Below, one piece after another: positions 27,532 to 36,025 of a DNA stretch of 64,000 bases; position 1 is the stretch's first letter, and the number at the start of each line of letters is the position of its first letter. The DNA comes from Rhodopirellula sp. SM50 (GTDB lineage Bacteria > Planctomycetota > Planctomycetia > Pirellulales > Pirellulaceae). The notes beneath the pieces were generated by a model, which saw only the letters and a program-made list of their open reading frames with translations, did not search any database and was not told the origin of the DNA. The translations under genes and the position numbers were made by a program. The stretch spans positions 62,001 through 126,000 of the forward strand of contig NZ_NTFY01000013.1 of NCBI RefSeq assembly GCF_002289565.1, written 5' to 3'.

Positions 27532-28677
27532 CTAATACGTCGGCACGGTGGCGTCAATCTGTTTGGACCAGCGATTGATTCCGCCGTTTAAATTACTGAC
27601 GTCGGTGAATCCGGCGTCGCGTAACAACTGGACGGCTTTTGCACTCCGCAAGCCCATCTTGCAGTGGACGACGATCGGCAACGAACGATCCAATTCGTCG
27701 GTTCGCGTCGGCAATTCATCGAGCGGAATCAGGGTCCCGCCGAGATTGCAGATCTGATACTCATGTTGCTGCCGAACGTCCAAGATCGTCATCGGCTCGT
27801 CGGCGTCCATGCGCCGTTTCAATTCGGTCGGTTCGATGTCCCAGGGGCTCTGCGACGTGTCCTGTTTGGGCGTTCCGCAGAACTGGTCGTAGTCGATCGG
27901 CGCGGTGATCGTCGGCTGGTCGCCACACACCGGGCACTTCGGATCTCGGCTGACTTTTAATTCGCGAAACTTCATCTCCAGGGCATCCAGCAACAGCAGT
28001 CTGCCGGAAAGGGACTCGCCGATCCCCAGGATCAACTTGATCGCCTCGGTCGCTTGGATCGTTCCGACGATGCCTGGCAAGATCCCCAGCACCCCGCCTT
28101 CGGCACAGTTGGGAATCATTCCGGGGTCGGGCGGTTTCGGGTACAGGCATCGATAGCAGGGTCCGCCGGGAAGTCCGAATACGGATGCCTGGCCTTCGAA
28201 TCGAAAGATGCTGCCGTAGCAATTCGGTTTGCCGAGCAGCACGCAGACGTCGTTGACCAGATAGCGTGTGGCGAAGTTATCGGTGCCATCGATGATGATG
28301 TCATACTCGGCGCCGATCCGCATCGCATTGGAGCTGGTGAACGCTTCGTCGTGCTGGTCGACTTGAATCAAGGGATTGACGCGTCGGATGGATTCGGCAG
28401 CCGACTGGACTTTGGGCCGGCCGACGTCGTCGGAGCCATGGATGATTTGACGCTGCAGATTCGAATACTCGACACGGTCAAAGTCGACGATCCCGAGCCG
28501 GCCGACGCCGGCGGCGGCCAGATACAGGCTGACCGGTGATCCCAGTCCCCCGGTTCCGACGATCAAAACCGATGCCGATTTCAGTTTGACTTGGCCATCG
28601 GTGCCGACTTCCGGCAATGTCAGATGCCGCGCGTAGCGTGCCGTCTCTTCCCGCGCCAGAAGTGATTTCTCCGCCAT
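27532..28677 (-). CDS. moeB: Sulfur-carrier adenylyltransferase with C-terminal rhodanese (MoeB/ThiF type)
   Basis: This E1-like enzyme adenylates the C-terminal Gly-Gly of a MoaD/ThiS-type carrier; the rhodanese domain can then deliver sulfur. Residues 25-260 hold the nucleotide loop GTGGLGSPVSLYLAAAGVG, the DFDRVEYSNLQRQ motif and zinc cysteines in CYRCLYP and CPVCG. Residues 285-380 are the rhodanese domain with active-site loop VHCKMGLRSAK, whose Cys is present. Its partner carrier gene lies 4 bp upstream and a second E1-like gene precedes that. The nearby molybdate-type transporter supports a molybdopterin role, but thiamine or cysteine sulfur transfer cannot be excluded. Confidence 0.9.
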   Translation of the reverse strand: MAEKSLLAREETARYARHLTLPEVGTDGQVKLKSASVLIVGTGGLGSPVSLYLAAAGVGRLGIVDFDRVEYSNLQRQIIHGSDDVGRPKVQSAAESIRRVNPLIQVDQHDEAFTSSNAMRIGAEYDIIIDGTDNFATRYLVNDVCVLLGKPNCYGSIFRFEGQASVFGLPGGPCYRCLYPKPPDPGMIPNCAEGGVLGILPGIVGTIQATEAIKLILGIGESLSGRLLLLDALEMKFRELKVSRDPKCPVCGDQPTITAPIDYDQFCGTPKQDTSQSPWDIEPTELKRRMDADEPMTILDVRQQHEYQICNLGGTLIPLDELPTRTDELDRSLPIVVHCKMGLRSAKAVQLLRDAGFTDVSNLNGGINRWSKQIDATVPTY

Positions 28678-28681
28678 CGGT

Positions 28682-28951
28682 TTAACCTCCGGCGATCGCC
28701 GGTACCAACAGAATCTCGTCCGATTCGGTCAGCGGCGTCGCTTCGTTTTCCAAGTCGCGGATATTGCGATCATTGACGAACACGTTGACGAACGAAACCA
28801 ATTGTTCGCGGTCATCGAACAGACTGCTGCGCAGCTCCGGGTGCGTGGTGACGACTTGCTTCAAGGCGTCTTCGACCGTGGTGGCGGTGACGCAGAGATG
28901 ATTCTGCCCGTCGGTATGTTTTCGCAGCGCGGTGGGTATGATGACTTTCAT
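28682..28951 (-). CDS. MoaD/ThiS-type sulfur carrier protein
   Basis: This is an 89-residue beta-grasp ubiquitin-like protein ending in LVPAIAGG, the Gly-Gly tail that is adenylated and thiocarboxylated. FVNVFVNDRNIRDLENEATPL matches the MoaD core. The ATG at 28951 overlaps the TGA of the upstream E1-like gene, so the start is well supported; longer upstream reading is unlikely. It sits between two E1-type genes. The fit to MoaD or to CysO-type carriers is about equally good. Confidence 0.88.
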   Translation of the reverse strand: MKVIIPTALRKHTDGQNHLCVTATTVEDALKQVVTTHPELRSSLFDDREQLVSFVNVFVNDRNIRDLENEATPLTESDEILLVPAIAGG

Positions 28952-29727
28952 GCGACATCCGTGGAGGGATCGGGTGGCAAGTGGCCACAGGTGGGGCAAT
29001 CGGGACGTCGAGTCACGTTGAGCCGGTGGAAGCTCATGTCCCGTAAATCCATTTTAAGCAAACGGCCCGCGAGCGGGTCGCCGATTCCGGCGATTGTTTT
29101 GATCGTTTCCATCGCGGCCATGCAGGCAACGGTGCCGGAGACGGCGCCGAAGACGGGGAATTGGCGGGTCCACGTCGGCGGCTCCTGCGGGAACAGGCAG
29201 CGTAGACAGGGCGTCCGTCCCGGGATCAGCGTGGTCAGATGGGCTTCCAGTTCGTACATCGCACATTCGACCATCGGTTTGTTTTGCAACACCGCTTGTT
29301 CGTTCATCGCGAATCGTTCGGGAAACAGCGGCGCACAGTCGACGACGATGTCACATTGGGCGACCAATTCGGCGGCGTTGGATTGGCTGACGTTTTCTCC
29401 CACGGCCACGACTTCCAGCCGGGGATTCAATTCCAACAACCGGCGTGCAATCGACTCGATCCGCGGCTTGCCGATCCAATCGTGTGTCATCAACAGTTGG
29501 CGATTCAGGTCGCTCGGCTTCACGTTGCCGGCGTGCGCGAGCACCATTTTTCCGACTCCCGCGGCGGCAAGCTCGTACGCCACCACACTGCCGACGCCGC
29601 CGACCCGCGAGATCATCACCGATGCGGCCTTCAGTTTTTCCTGTCCCGATTCGCCGAAGTCGGGGACCCACATCTGCCATTGGTAAGTGGCGCGTTCTTC
29701 GTCGGTGAGTGGTTTGGGGGTCGGCAT
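28948..29727 (-). CDS. ThiF/E1-like adenylyltransferase
   Basis: This is a second E1-type protein, 259 residues without a rhodanese domain. It has the nucleotide loop RVGGVGSVVAYELAAAGVG, the degenerate PSDLNRQLLM in place of YSNLQRQ, DCAPLFPERFAMNE, and zinc cysteines in CLRCLFP and CPTCG. I chose the ATG at 29727; the longer reading starts at a TTG. It heads a three-gene operon E1 / carrier / MoeB-rhodanese joined by overlap or a 4-bp gap. Why two E1 proteins serve one visible carrier is unclear; one may act on a carrier elsewhere. Confidence 0.85.
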   Translation of the reverse strand: MPTPKPLTDEERATYQWQMWVPDFGESGQEKLKAASVMISRVGGVGSVVAYELAAAGVGKMVLAHAGNVKPSDLNRQLLMTHDWIGKPRIESIARRLLELNPRLEVVAVGENVSQSNAAELVAQCDIVVDCAPLFPERFAMNEQAVLQNKPMVECAMYELEAHLTTLIPGRTPCLRCLFPQEPPTWTRQFPVFGAVSGTVACMAAMETIKTIAGIGDPLAGRLLKMDLRDMSFHRLNVTRRPDCPTCGHLPPDPSTDVA

Positions 29728-29820
29728 CAGGCTCAGCACGCTCAAAAACAGGCGGAATCGATCGGTCGGGCCGGCCTAGTTTATCGCGTGGCAGCGTTGT
29801 TTCCTACCGATCCAAGCCAA

Positions 29821-30226
29821 GACGTCACGCTGTGCGTGACACGAGGCATGCACCGCATGCCCTTCGGTGCCCTTGTTCCCAGGCTCCCGCCTGGGAACAC
29901 ACTGTCACGGAGGCTCCCGCCTCCTGATCGCTCTCAGCGTGTGGCGGGAGCCACACCGGCCTTGCGTTCCAAGGCAGAGCCCTGGAACGAGTAGAAGACG
30001 TCACGCGGTGCGTGACACCAGGCATGCACAGCATGCCCTACCGTGCCCTTGTTCCCAGGCTCCGGCCTGGGAACACACTGTCATGGAGGCTCCCGCCTCC
30101 TGACCGCTCTCAGCGTGTGGCGGGAGCCACACCGGCCTTACGTTCCAAGGCAGAGCCCTGGAACGAGTAGAAGACGTCACGCCGTGCGTGACACGAGGCA
30201 TGCACAGCATGCCCTACCGTGCACTA
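29821..30226. repeat. 176-bp tandem repeat made of palindromes (2.3 copies)
   Basis: Units start at 29821, 29997 and 30173 (the third partial), an exact 176-bp period with few substitutions. Each full unit is a string of palindromes: GTCACGCxGTGCGTGAC, GGCATGC..GCATGCC, TTCCCAGG..CCTGGGAA, GGAGGCTCCCGCCTCC, GTGTGGC..GCCACAC, and CGTTCCA..TGGAACG. The whole E1 to ATP-grasp gap (29728-30223) is taken by this array, which ends at the ATP-grasp stop codon. The open frames on both strands inside it are products of the repeat, not genes. Confidence 0.9.
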
Positions 30227-31474
30227 AACGCTGAATCCGATTCGCCGCGTAAATTTTCCCAGGACCGATCGGGCGAAATGAACGAGTGTGGCGAGCTGGG
30301 GACGCCAATCATCGGGGGCATAGAAATCGAGATAGTCCTTACCGAACAACAAGTTTTCCAGGTCAAACTCCTCTGCCTTCTGATGCCGGAAGGCACGCAG
30401 ATCGTTGATCAGATTTCGGCAACGGACGCCGATCGTGTGGTTGGTGTGAAAGTTTGTTTGGCCTTTGACCAACAGTTCGTACAAGGCAAACGGGAAATTC
30501 GCTTTGGCCGCGATCGCCAGCGGCAACGAACCCCAGAACCTGGCGTTGATTTCCAGGAACACCCAGTCACCGGTTTCTCGGTTGTAGCGAAATTCGAACA
30601 TCCCGACCCCGGTGTAGTTGAGATGCTGGACCAGTTTTCGTGTCGCTTCGGTCAACTCGGGGAGTTCGGCGATCGTTTCTCGGTACGTGCTGCCTCCGTC
30701 GATCGTTTCGCGTAGCCGTTGATGCTGGATTTGCATCAGAACCTTCCCCTGGTGGGCCAGGATTTCGACGCCGATCCCGACCCCCGAGAAACTTTCCTGG
30801 ATGAGCACGCCGTCGTGGGGGAACTCATGAATCAGGTATTCAGCCAGCGCGTCGGGCGAATCGACCCGCTGCGCGGAACGTTTGTTGGTCACGTCCGATG
30901 CGGTGATCGAGGAGCGTGGTTTGACGTAAACCGGGAATCGCAGCGAGCGACGGTCGGGCAGGCTGAATTCCCGGTTCGAGAAACCGGATCGAACGTCAGC
31001 GTCGGTGATTTCACATTCACGCGGCACATTGATCCCCAGCTCCGATGCGACGCGGCTTGTTTTGGCTTTGTCAAACGCGACCTGAAAGGCGTCGTCGTTG
31101 ATCAGGTACCAATGGGTGTCGGGATCCAGTTTCTCGCGTTCAAGTTGCAGCGGCACGACTGCATAATCGTTGCAGGGGATGACCAGATCGTAGTCATATT
31201 GTTTGACCAATCGATGCAAGCCGTCGAGCCATTGATCGTCGTGGGGGGAGTAGGGGACAACGGAGTGAAACGCGTGAACATATTGGGATTTCAGTGCCGG
31301 CGAATCCGGATCGCACCAGGCGACGTCGACCGAGATGCCGTTGCGCCCCAGTCCCCGCGCGACGGCCAGCAGGACGCGGTCGTCATTGCCCAGCAGTAAC
31401 ACGCGACGTGTCTGATGTCGGGGGGATTCGTGGTGGCCGAACTCGGGTTGGTCGATTAATTCTGCCAAACTCAT
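30224..31474 (-). CDS. ATP-grasp domain protein (polysaccharide cluster)
   Basis: This is a 416-residue carboxylate-amine ligase-type protein. An N-terminal Rossmann-like region (RRVLLLGNDDRVLLAVARGL) is followed by an ATP-grasp core: RFPVYVKPRSS, LIQESFSGVGIGVEIL and GMFEFRYNRETGDWVFLEINARFWGS, with the metal-binding E..N pattern. The ATG at 31474 overlaps the TGA of the flippase gene, which fixes the start; the long frame upstream is a shadow. Such proteins in polysaccharide clusters are thought to add amino acids or other amide groups to sugars; the substrate here is not known. Confidence 0.87.
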   Translation of the reverse strand: MSLAELIDQPEFGHHESPRHQTRRVLLLGNDDRVLLAVARGLGRNGISVDVAWCDPDSPALKSQYVHAFHSVVPYSPHDDQWLDGLHRLVKQYDYDLVIPCNDYAVVPLQLEREKLDPDTHWYLINDDAFQVAFDKAKTSRVASELGINVPRECEITDADVRSGFSNREFSLPDRRSLRFPVYVKPRSSITASDVTNKRSAQRVDSPDALAEYLIHEFPHDGVLIQESFSGVGIGVEILAHQGKVLMQIQHQRLRETIDGGSTYRETIAELPELTEATRKLVQHLNYTGVGMFEFRYNRETGDWVFLEINARFWGSLPLAIAAKANFPFALYELLVKGQTNFHTNHTIGVRCRNLINDLRAFRHQKAEEFDLENLLFGKDYLDFYAPDDWRPQLATLVHFARSVLGKFTRRIGFSV

Positions 31475-32997
31475 GGAGTGTTCCCAGCAAGCGTGGAGCG
31501 AAGTTTCGCGATCGCGTTGCGACGAAACGGATCGCTGAAAAGAAGAGGGGTGAACCAAACGCTCAGCAGCAAGGGGATCAGACACAGCAGGGCGATCCAT
31601 TTGCCGAAGCAGAGCGCAAACAATGCGATGGAAACCACAAACACGCCGAAATCGATTCGGAGCTTGTGGTACTTGCTGATCAGCAGCACACCGGCCAAAA
31701 CGATCGCGTGCGAAATCAACGTGGAGGCGACGACACCGTCGATACCGAAGTCGCCGATCAGTGCCAGACCGACCAGGAAATTGCAGACCAGCCCGAGCAG
31801 CAAAAAGCAACTGCTGATCCAAGTCTTTTCCAGGCACCAGAAGTACTTTTGGGCAACCATCGTCATCGCCGCCAATGAACAGTAGCAAAGCGTCATCGGC
31901 AATAACGACTCGCCCATCGCAAATTTGTCTTTCCAGATTTGCCCGAACAACAGCGGGGCGAGCAGCAGGATGGCAACCGATGCGGTGACGCAGAACAAAC
32001 CGATCGCTTTGAGCATCAGGTTCATCCGATCGGCGACCGCTTGGCGATCACCCGATTCCCAGTCCTTGCTCAAATAGGGCATGCCGGTCGATCCCGCCAT
32101 CGCGCCGATCGTCATCAGCAACAGGGGGAAGATACATGCGGTGTGATACTGGCCGACCAGGAATTGAATGTCGACCTGTTGATCGGGATAAAAATTGACC
32201 AACAGCAAACGGTCACAAACCGAAAACAGATTGATGAGCGCATTGCTGATCCAGACCCAGACGGCAAAGGGAAGGATTTTTCGCCAAATCGGATCGGCCG
32301 GGTCGGATGTTGGGTGATCGTCCCCGTGCTCCGCCTCGGATCGTCCGTCAACCAGGGTGTAGCTGGCGGCAAGCGTGGTGCCGACAAAACAGGAAGCCAG
32401 GTAGGCGACGATGACCGAAAACGCGCTGACCGAAGTCAGCTGAAACAGGACGACGCACAGCAGGGCAAAGAATAGGGTTTGTGCGAACTGGATGCGAAAG
32501 ACAAATCGATTGAGACGTTTCCCTGAGAACCAACTGGTGGCGAAATTAAAGAACACGACGACGGGTAGCCCGATCGCCAGCAGCGAGACCATCGGCGCCT
32601 CATCGGCGCTGCCGAAAAAGTATCGTGCGACGGTTTCTCGGAACCACCAGATCGCGACGGAAGCCAGCAGCGTCAGCGCGAGACAGGCCAGCAGGGTCTG
32701 GCGAAGGAAACGTGATTGCTGGCCCTTTTTTTCGAACCGGGCGACATAGCGTCCGAAGGAGCCCGGGATACCGAACACCGCCAGCGGTGCGACCAGCATC
32801 AAAAAGCTGAACGCCAAATCCCAACGACCGACTTCGGCTGCCGACAGCGTGCCGCAGACATAAAAGCTGCGGACAAACCCGATGCCGCGCTGCACGATCA
32901 TCAGCAGGCTGATCAGGACAACACTTTGGGAGAACGAATCGGCGACGATCTTGTTGGCGGACTTCGGACGCGGTCGGGAGAGGGTGGCTTGGCTCAT
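31471..32997 (-). CDS. Polysaccharide flippase (Wzx/MATE-like)
   Basis: This is a 508-residue membrane protein with about 12-14 hydrophobic segments spread evenly from residue 25 to the end, of the kind that flips lipid-linked oligosaccharides across the inner membrane. Typical features are FVRSFYVCGTLSAAEVGRWDLAFSF near the start and MPYLSKDWESGDRQAVADRMN between helices. I chose the ATG at 32997 (MSQATLSRPRPKS), since the upstream 187 residues of open frame are arginine-rich and non-coding in character. It is coupled to the ATP-grasp gene and divergent from the acyltransferase. Confidence 0.87.
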   Translation of the reverse strand: MSQATLSRPRPKSANKIVADSFSQSVVLISLLMIVQRGIGFVRSFYVCGTLSAAEVGRWDLAFSFLMLVAPLAVFGIPGSFGRYVARFEKKGQQSRFLRQTLLACLALTLLASVAIWWFRETVARYFFGSADEAPMVSLLAIGLPVVVFFNFATSWFSGKRLNRFVFRIQFAQTLFFALLCVVLFQLTSVSAFSVIVAYLASCFVGTTLAASYTLVDGRSEAEHGDDHPTSDPADPIWRKILPFAVWVWISNALINLFSVCDRLLLVNFYPDQQVDIQFLVGQYHTACIFPLLLMTIGAMAGSTGMPYLSKDWESGDRQAVADRMNLMLKAIGLFCVTASVAILLLAPLLFGQIWKDKFAMGESLLPMTLCYCSLAAMTMVAQKYFWCLEKTWISSCFLLLGLVCNFLVGLALIGDFGIDGVVASTLISHAIVLAGVLLISKYHKLRIDFGVFVVSIALFALCFGKWIALLCLIPLLLSVWFTPLLFSDPFRRNAIAKLRSTLAGNTP

Positions 32998-33475
32998 GGA
33001 CGGCAAAAGCGTAAACGTCGAATGTCGTTGCGATCGTGGGTTGGTGACAGCCGTCCTTGTGTCCCGAACCGCGAATCCCGCGACGAACGACCACCGTTGG
33101 CCAACCTTACGTTGCCAACAAAGCGGCTTGCGGTGATCCGGACCGCGAGCGGTTTTTGACGCAAGGGCACGTGCGGTTTGTTTCGATGGGGGCGGTTGCG
33201 CGGATTGATCGATTCGCGTTCTGGTTTCACGGAGGGGCCGGGCGGGGCGGCAGCGCGTCTGCCCGTGGGTTCGTGCCCACCGGCCGAATGAGTCCACACG
33301 CGGGTCGACCCTAATGGCCGCCGACACAAGCGGTGCAACCGGCGGATGTGATTCAAGTTCCCTCGGCAAGTTGCCTCCACACGTTTGCCTTGTCGATGCT
33401 TCAACCCAAAGTTCTTTGCGTGGACCGATCCACGCACGCTTTCGGAAGCAACTGAATCCCTGGCCGGAACGAAGC
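32998..33475. other. Divergent intergenic region flippase / acyltransferase
   Basis: No gene is credible in these 478 bp; open frames here are arginine-rich shadows. GTGGGTTCGTGCCCAC (about 33259-33276) is a small hairpin. Promoters for both flanking genes must lie here but I cannot pick a convincing consensus. Confidence 0.45.
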
Positions 33476-34612
33476 ATGATTCCATCGGTTGAATTGATCA
33501 CAAACGTCGAACAACTTTCCGCAGACGACCTCAATCGCTGGAACGAGCTCGCCCGCAACCCGCTGCAACGTTGGGAGTGGTTGGGCAGTTGGTGGCGGGC
33601 GTACCAAGGCGATTACCGCTTGTGTGTGTTGAAAATCAAGCGGCAAGACGAAATCATCGCCTTTGCGCCATGGTGTTTGGAGAGTCGCGTTGGAACGGGT
33701 AAGACGATTCAGTTTCTGGGCTCTGGAAAGGCGTGTACTGACCACTTGTCGCTGCTGGTCGCCGATGGTGACATCGACGACGTCTGTTCCGCGGTCGCTC
33801 GCTGGTTGGCCCACTCGGCGGATCCGACCGGAAACACCGACGAACAACGTCTGCTCTGGGATTCGATCGAGTTGATCGGCGTCGATCGATCGGATCGGAC
33901 GATGAACACGTTGGTCGAGTCGATGCAACGGGAAAAACTAGATGTTGAACTCGCCGACGGGTTGGGGTGCTACGCGATCGATCTGCCCGCAACCTGGGAT
34001 GAATACGTCCGCATGCGATCCAAGAGCGGCCGTCGCGAGGTTCGCCAGTCGCTGAAAAATATCGATACGGGAACGATTCGCGTGGATCGGGTGCAGGACC
34101 AGCAACAGCTCGATGCGGTTTGGGATCAGTTCGTCACGCTTCATCAGCGACGTCGGCACGCCTCCGGCACGACGGGCTGTTTCGACCATCCGCCCTTTGA
34201 CGTGTTCCTGCGTGATGCGGCATCGAAACTGCTCGATGCCGGGTTGCTGGAATTGATCATCGCGACCGTTGATGGTGTTCCGGTGGCGGCCCATTTCGCG
34301 ATCGCCGACAACGACCGTTGGTACTTTTACCAATCAGGCATGGATCCGGACGCCGAAGCGTTACGTCCGGGGTTGAGCATGTTTTGCCACGCGATCCGTG
34401 AATCGATTCAGACGGGTCGAACGACGTTTGACATGATGCGTGGAGACGAACCGTACAAATTGCGTTGGCGGGCTGAGCTAATACCAGCTCGGGAGATTCG
34501 TGTCTGCAGCCCTAGGCGATCGGCCCAATTGCGTCAACAAGTCGTCAAGGTCGGCGTGACCTTTAAAAACCTGGTCAAGTCGGGTCTCGGGATCGGTCAA
34601 CCGCAGTCCTAG
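33476..34612 (+). CDS. GNAT-fold acyltransferase (CelD/BcsL, FemAB-like)
   Basis: This 378-residue protein belongs to the acetyltransf_6 family, tied to polysaccharide assembly. The N-terminal lobe has NPLQRWEWLGSWWRAYQGD; the second lobe holds the FemAB-type core (YVRMRSKSGRREVRQSLKN) and a GNAT fold with GVPVAAHFAIADNDRWYFYQSGMDP, followed by DMMRGDEPYKLRWRAE. I chose the ATG at 33476 rather than the upstream in-frame start at 33314. It lies in the polysaccharide region between the flippase and deacetylase genes. Its TAG stop overlaps the start of hairpin element B. Confidence 0.85.
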   Translation: MIPSVELITNVEQLSADDLNRWNELARNPLQRWEWLGSWWRAYQGDYRLCVLKIKRQDEIIAFAPWCLESRVGTGKTIQFLGSGKACTDHLSLLVADGDIDDVCSAVARWLAHSADPTGNTDEQRLLWDSIELIGVDRSDRTMNTLVESMQREKLDVELADGLGCYAIDLPATWDEYVRMRSKSGRREVRQSLKNIDTGTIRVDRVQDQQQLDAVWDQFVTLHQRRRHASGTTGCFDHPPFDVFLRDAASKLLDAGLLELIIATVDGVPVAAHFAIADNDRWYFYQSGMDPDAEALRPGLSMFCHAIRESIQTGRTTFDMMRGDEPYKLRWRAELIPAREIRVCSPRRSAQLRQQVVKVGVTFKNLVKSGLGIGQPQS

Positions 34613-34761
34613 TGCTTTGTCAACTTTTAAACTTGGGGTGCCGCGGAAAAGGGGTCAGGTACCAAAAATGCGAAGCACCCTGCGGGCCATTTGGTTTTTG
34701 GTACCTGACCTCTTTTCCGCTCGACAAACGCAACCCGAACATTTAACGCTGACACAGCACT
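34611..34761. repeat. Hairpin element B (nested inverted repeat at acyltransferase 3' end)
   Basis: A 26-bp inner inverted repeat with one mismatch (34643-34668 and 34695-34720) encloses a loop containing TGCGAAGCACCC, the same word as element A. Outer imperfect arms (AGTGCTTTGTCA at 34611-34622, its near complement at about 34750-34761) bracket the element. Like element A it starts at the TAG stop of the upstream gene. Its plus-strand stem starts GCGGAAAAGGGGTCAGGTAC. Confidence 0.82.
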
Positions 34762-34806
34762 CGCGTCCGCAGCCCGAGGTTCCTTGATCCACCCCTGAAA
34801 CGCACA

Positions 34807-35751
34807 ATGAGACGAAGTACCCGGATGTCCGTGACGATGAAGATTCGTGAACTCGCACTGCACGCCTATTATTACAGCAGCTTGCCGATGCGGATGCGTT
34901 ATCGCAACCGACTCGAAGCGGAAGGGCAAGCGCCGCTGTGCGTTCTGTTTTATCATCGCGTCGCCGACACGCATCCGAACGGTTGGTCGATCGGCAATCG
35001 TGAATTCCAACGTCAGATGCTTTGGTTGAAGCAGCATGTCGACGTGGTCTCACTGGATGAAATTCAAACGCGGATGCGATCCGGTCGCAACGATCGGGTG
35101 GCCGTCGCGGTGACGTTTGACGACGGGTACGCGGAAAATTGCCAGCAGGCGATTCCGTTTTTGATCGAACACGAGATCCCGATGACGTATTTCGTTGCAT
35201 TGGATTTTGTACTTCACGATCGCCCGTTTCCGCACGATGTTGCCGAAGGTCAGCCGTTGCCGGTCAATACGCCCGAGCAGCTTCGACAGATGGCGGCGTC
35301 GGGGATCGAAATCGGGGCGCACACTCGCCATCATTGCGACGTCGGGGCGATCCGGGATCCCGGGACGATGGTCGATGAAATCGTGACCGCGACGGAGGAG
35401 CTCGGCAAATTGGTGGAGCAGCCGATTCGCTACTTCGCGTTTCCCTATGGTCAGAAAGCCAACTTGAGCGCGGCGGCCGTCCATCTGGCCAAAGACCAGG
35501 GCTTGTCGGGCGTCTGTTCGGCCTATGGCGCGTACAATTTCCCGGGCAGCGATCCGTTTCACATCCAACGGTTTCATGCCGATCCCGAGTTCATTCGATT
35601 GAAGAACTGGGTCACGATCGATCGTCGCAAAGTCGGTTTCGGACGCGGCTACGAGTTTGCCGATACGGGCGTCAAGGTGGCCGATGTTGCGGGACGGTCC
35701 GGCCACGACGCTGCTCCGGTCGCCGTTGCCAGCTGGAGTTCAGAAGCTTGA
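34807..35751 (+). CDS. Polysaccharide deacetylase family protein (CE4)
   Basis: This is a 314-residue NodB-fold hydrolase that removes N-acetyl groups from polysaccharide. CE4 motif 1 is AVTFDDGYAE with the catalytic and metal Asp pair, motif 2 is GAHTRHHCDVG (metal His residues) and motif 3 is FAFPYG. PLCVLFYHRVAD near residue 40 is typical of the branch found in exopolysaccharide clusters. In-frame ATGs at 34825 and 34837 are possible starts. No signal peptide is clear. It probably works with the acyltransferase, flippase and ATP-grasp proteins on the same surface polymer. Confidence 0.9.
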   Translation: MRRSTRMSVTMKIRELALHAYYYSSLPMRMRYRNRLEAEGQAPLCVLFYHRVADTHPNGWSIGNREFQRQMLWLKQHVDVVSLDEIQTRMRSGRNDRVAVAVTFDDGYAENCQQAIPFLIEHEIPMTYFVALDFVLHDRPFPHDVAEGQPLPVNTPEQLRQMAASGIEIGAHTRHHCDVGAIRDPGTMVDEIVTATEELGKLVEQPIRYFAFPYGQKANLSAAAVHLAKDQGLSGVCSAYGAYNFPGSDPFHIQRFHADPEFIRLKNWVTIDRRKVGFGRGYEFADTGVKVADVAGRSGHDAAPVAVASWSSEA

Positions 35752-36025
35752 TTCGGGATAAAGCACCCGACGGCGGGAAACTTTCTCTGACCTTCTGCGT
35801 CTAAGTCCACGCGGCGACGTCGGCGCCGGCGCCGCCGAATCGTTCGGCGCTGCGCTTCGCCGGCCGAAATCTGAGGCAACCCGCCGATTGGATTGGAACT
35901 ACCTCGGGATCGTTGACCACTATGCAAACGTGGTCCACCCCAAGGGCGGGATTGTGAGTAAGATGACGCGTTGAAAAGCGACGCGGAGTCCCGCGGCCAT
36001 CAATTGAATCGTGGAAAGAAAGATC

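Noticed and set aside
27532-29727. Ubiquitin-like antiphage (Bil-type) operon
   Set aside because: No E2 or JAB-protease gene is present, and both E1 proteins and the carrier fit cofactor sulfur transfer.
29825-30234. Small open frames on both strands (60-80 codons)
   Set aside because: They are translations of the 176-bp palindromic repeat and recur with its period; no start signals or coding character.
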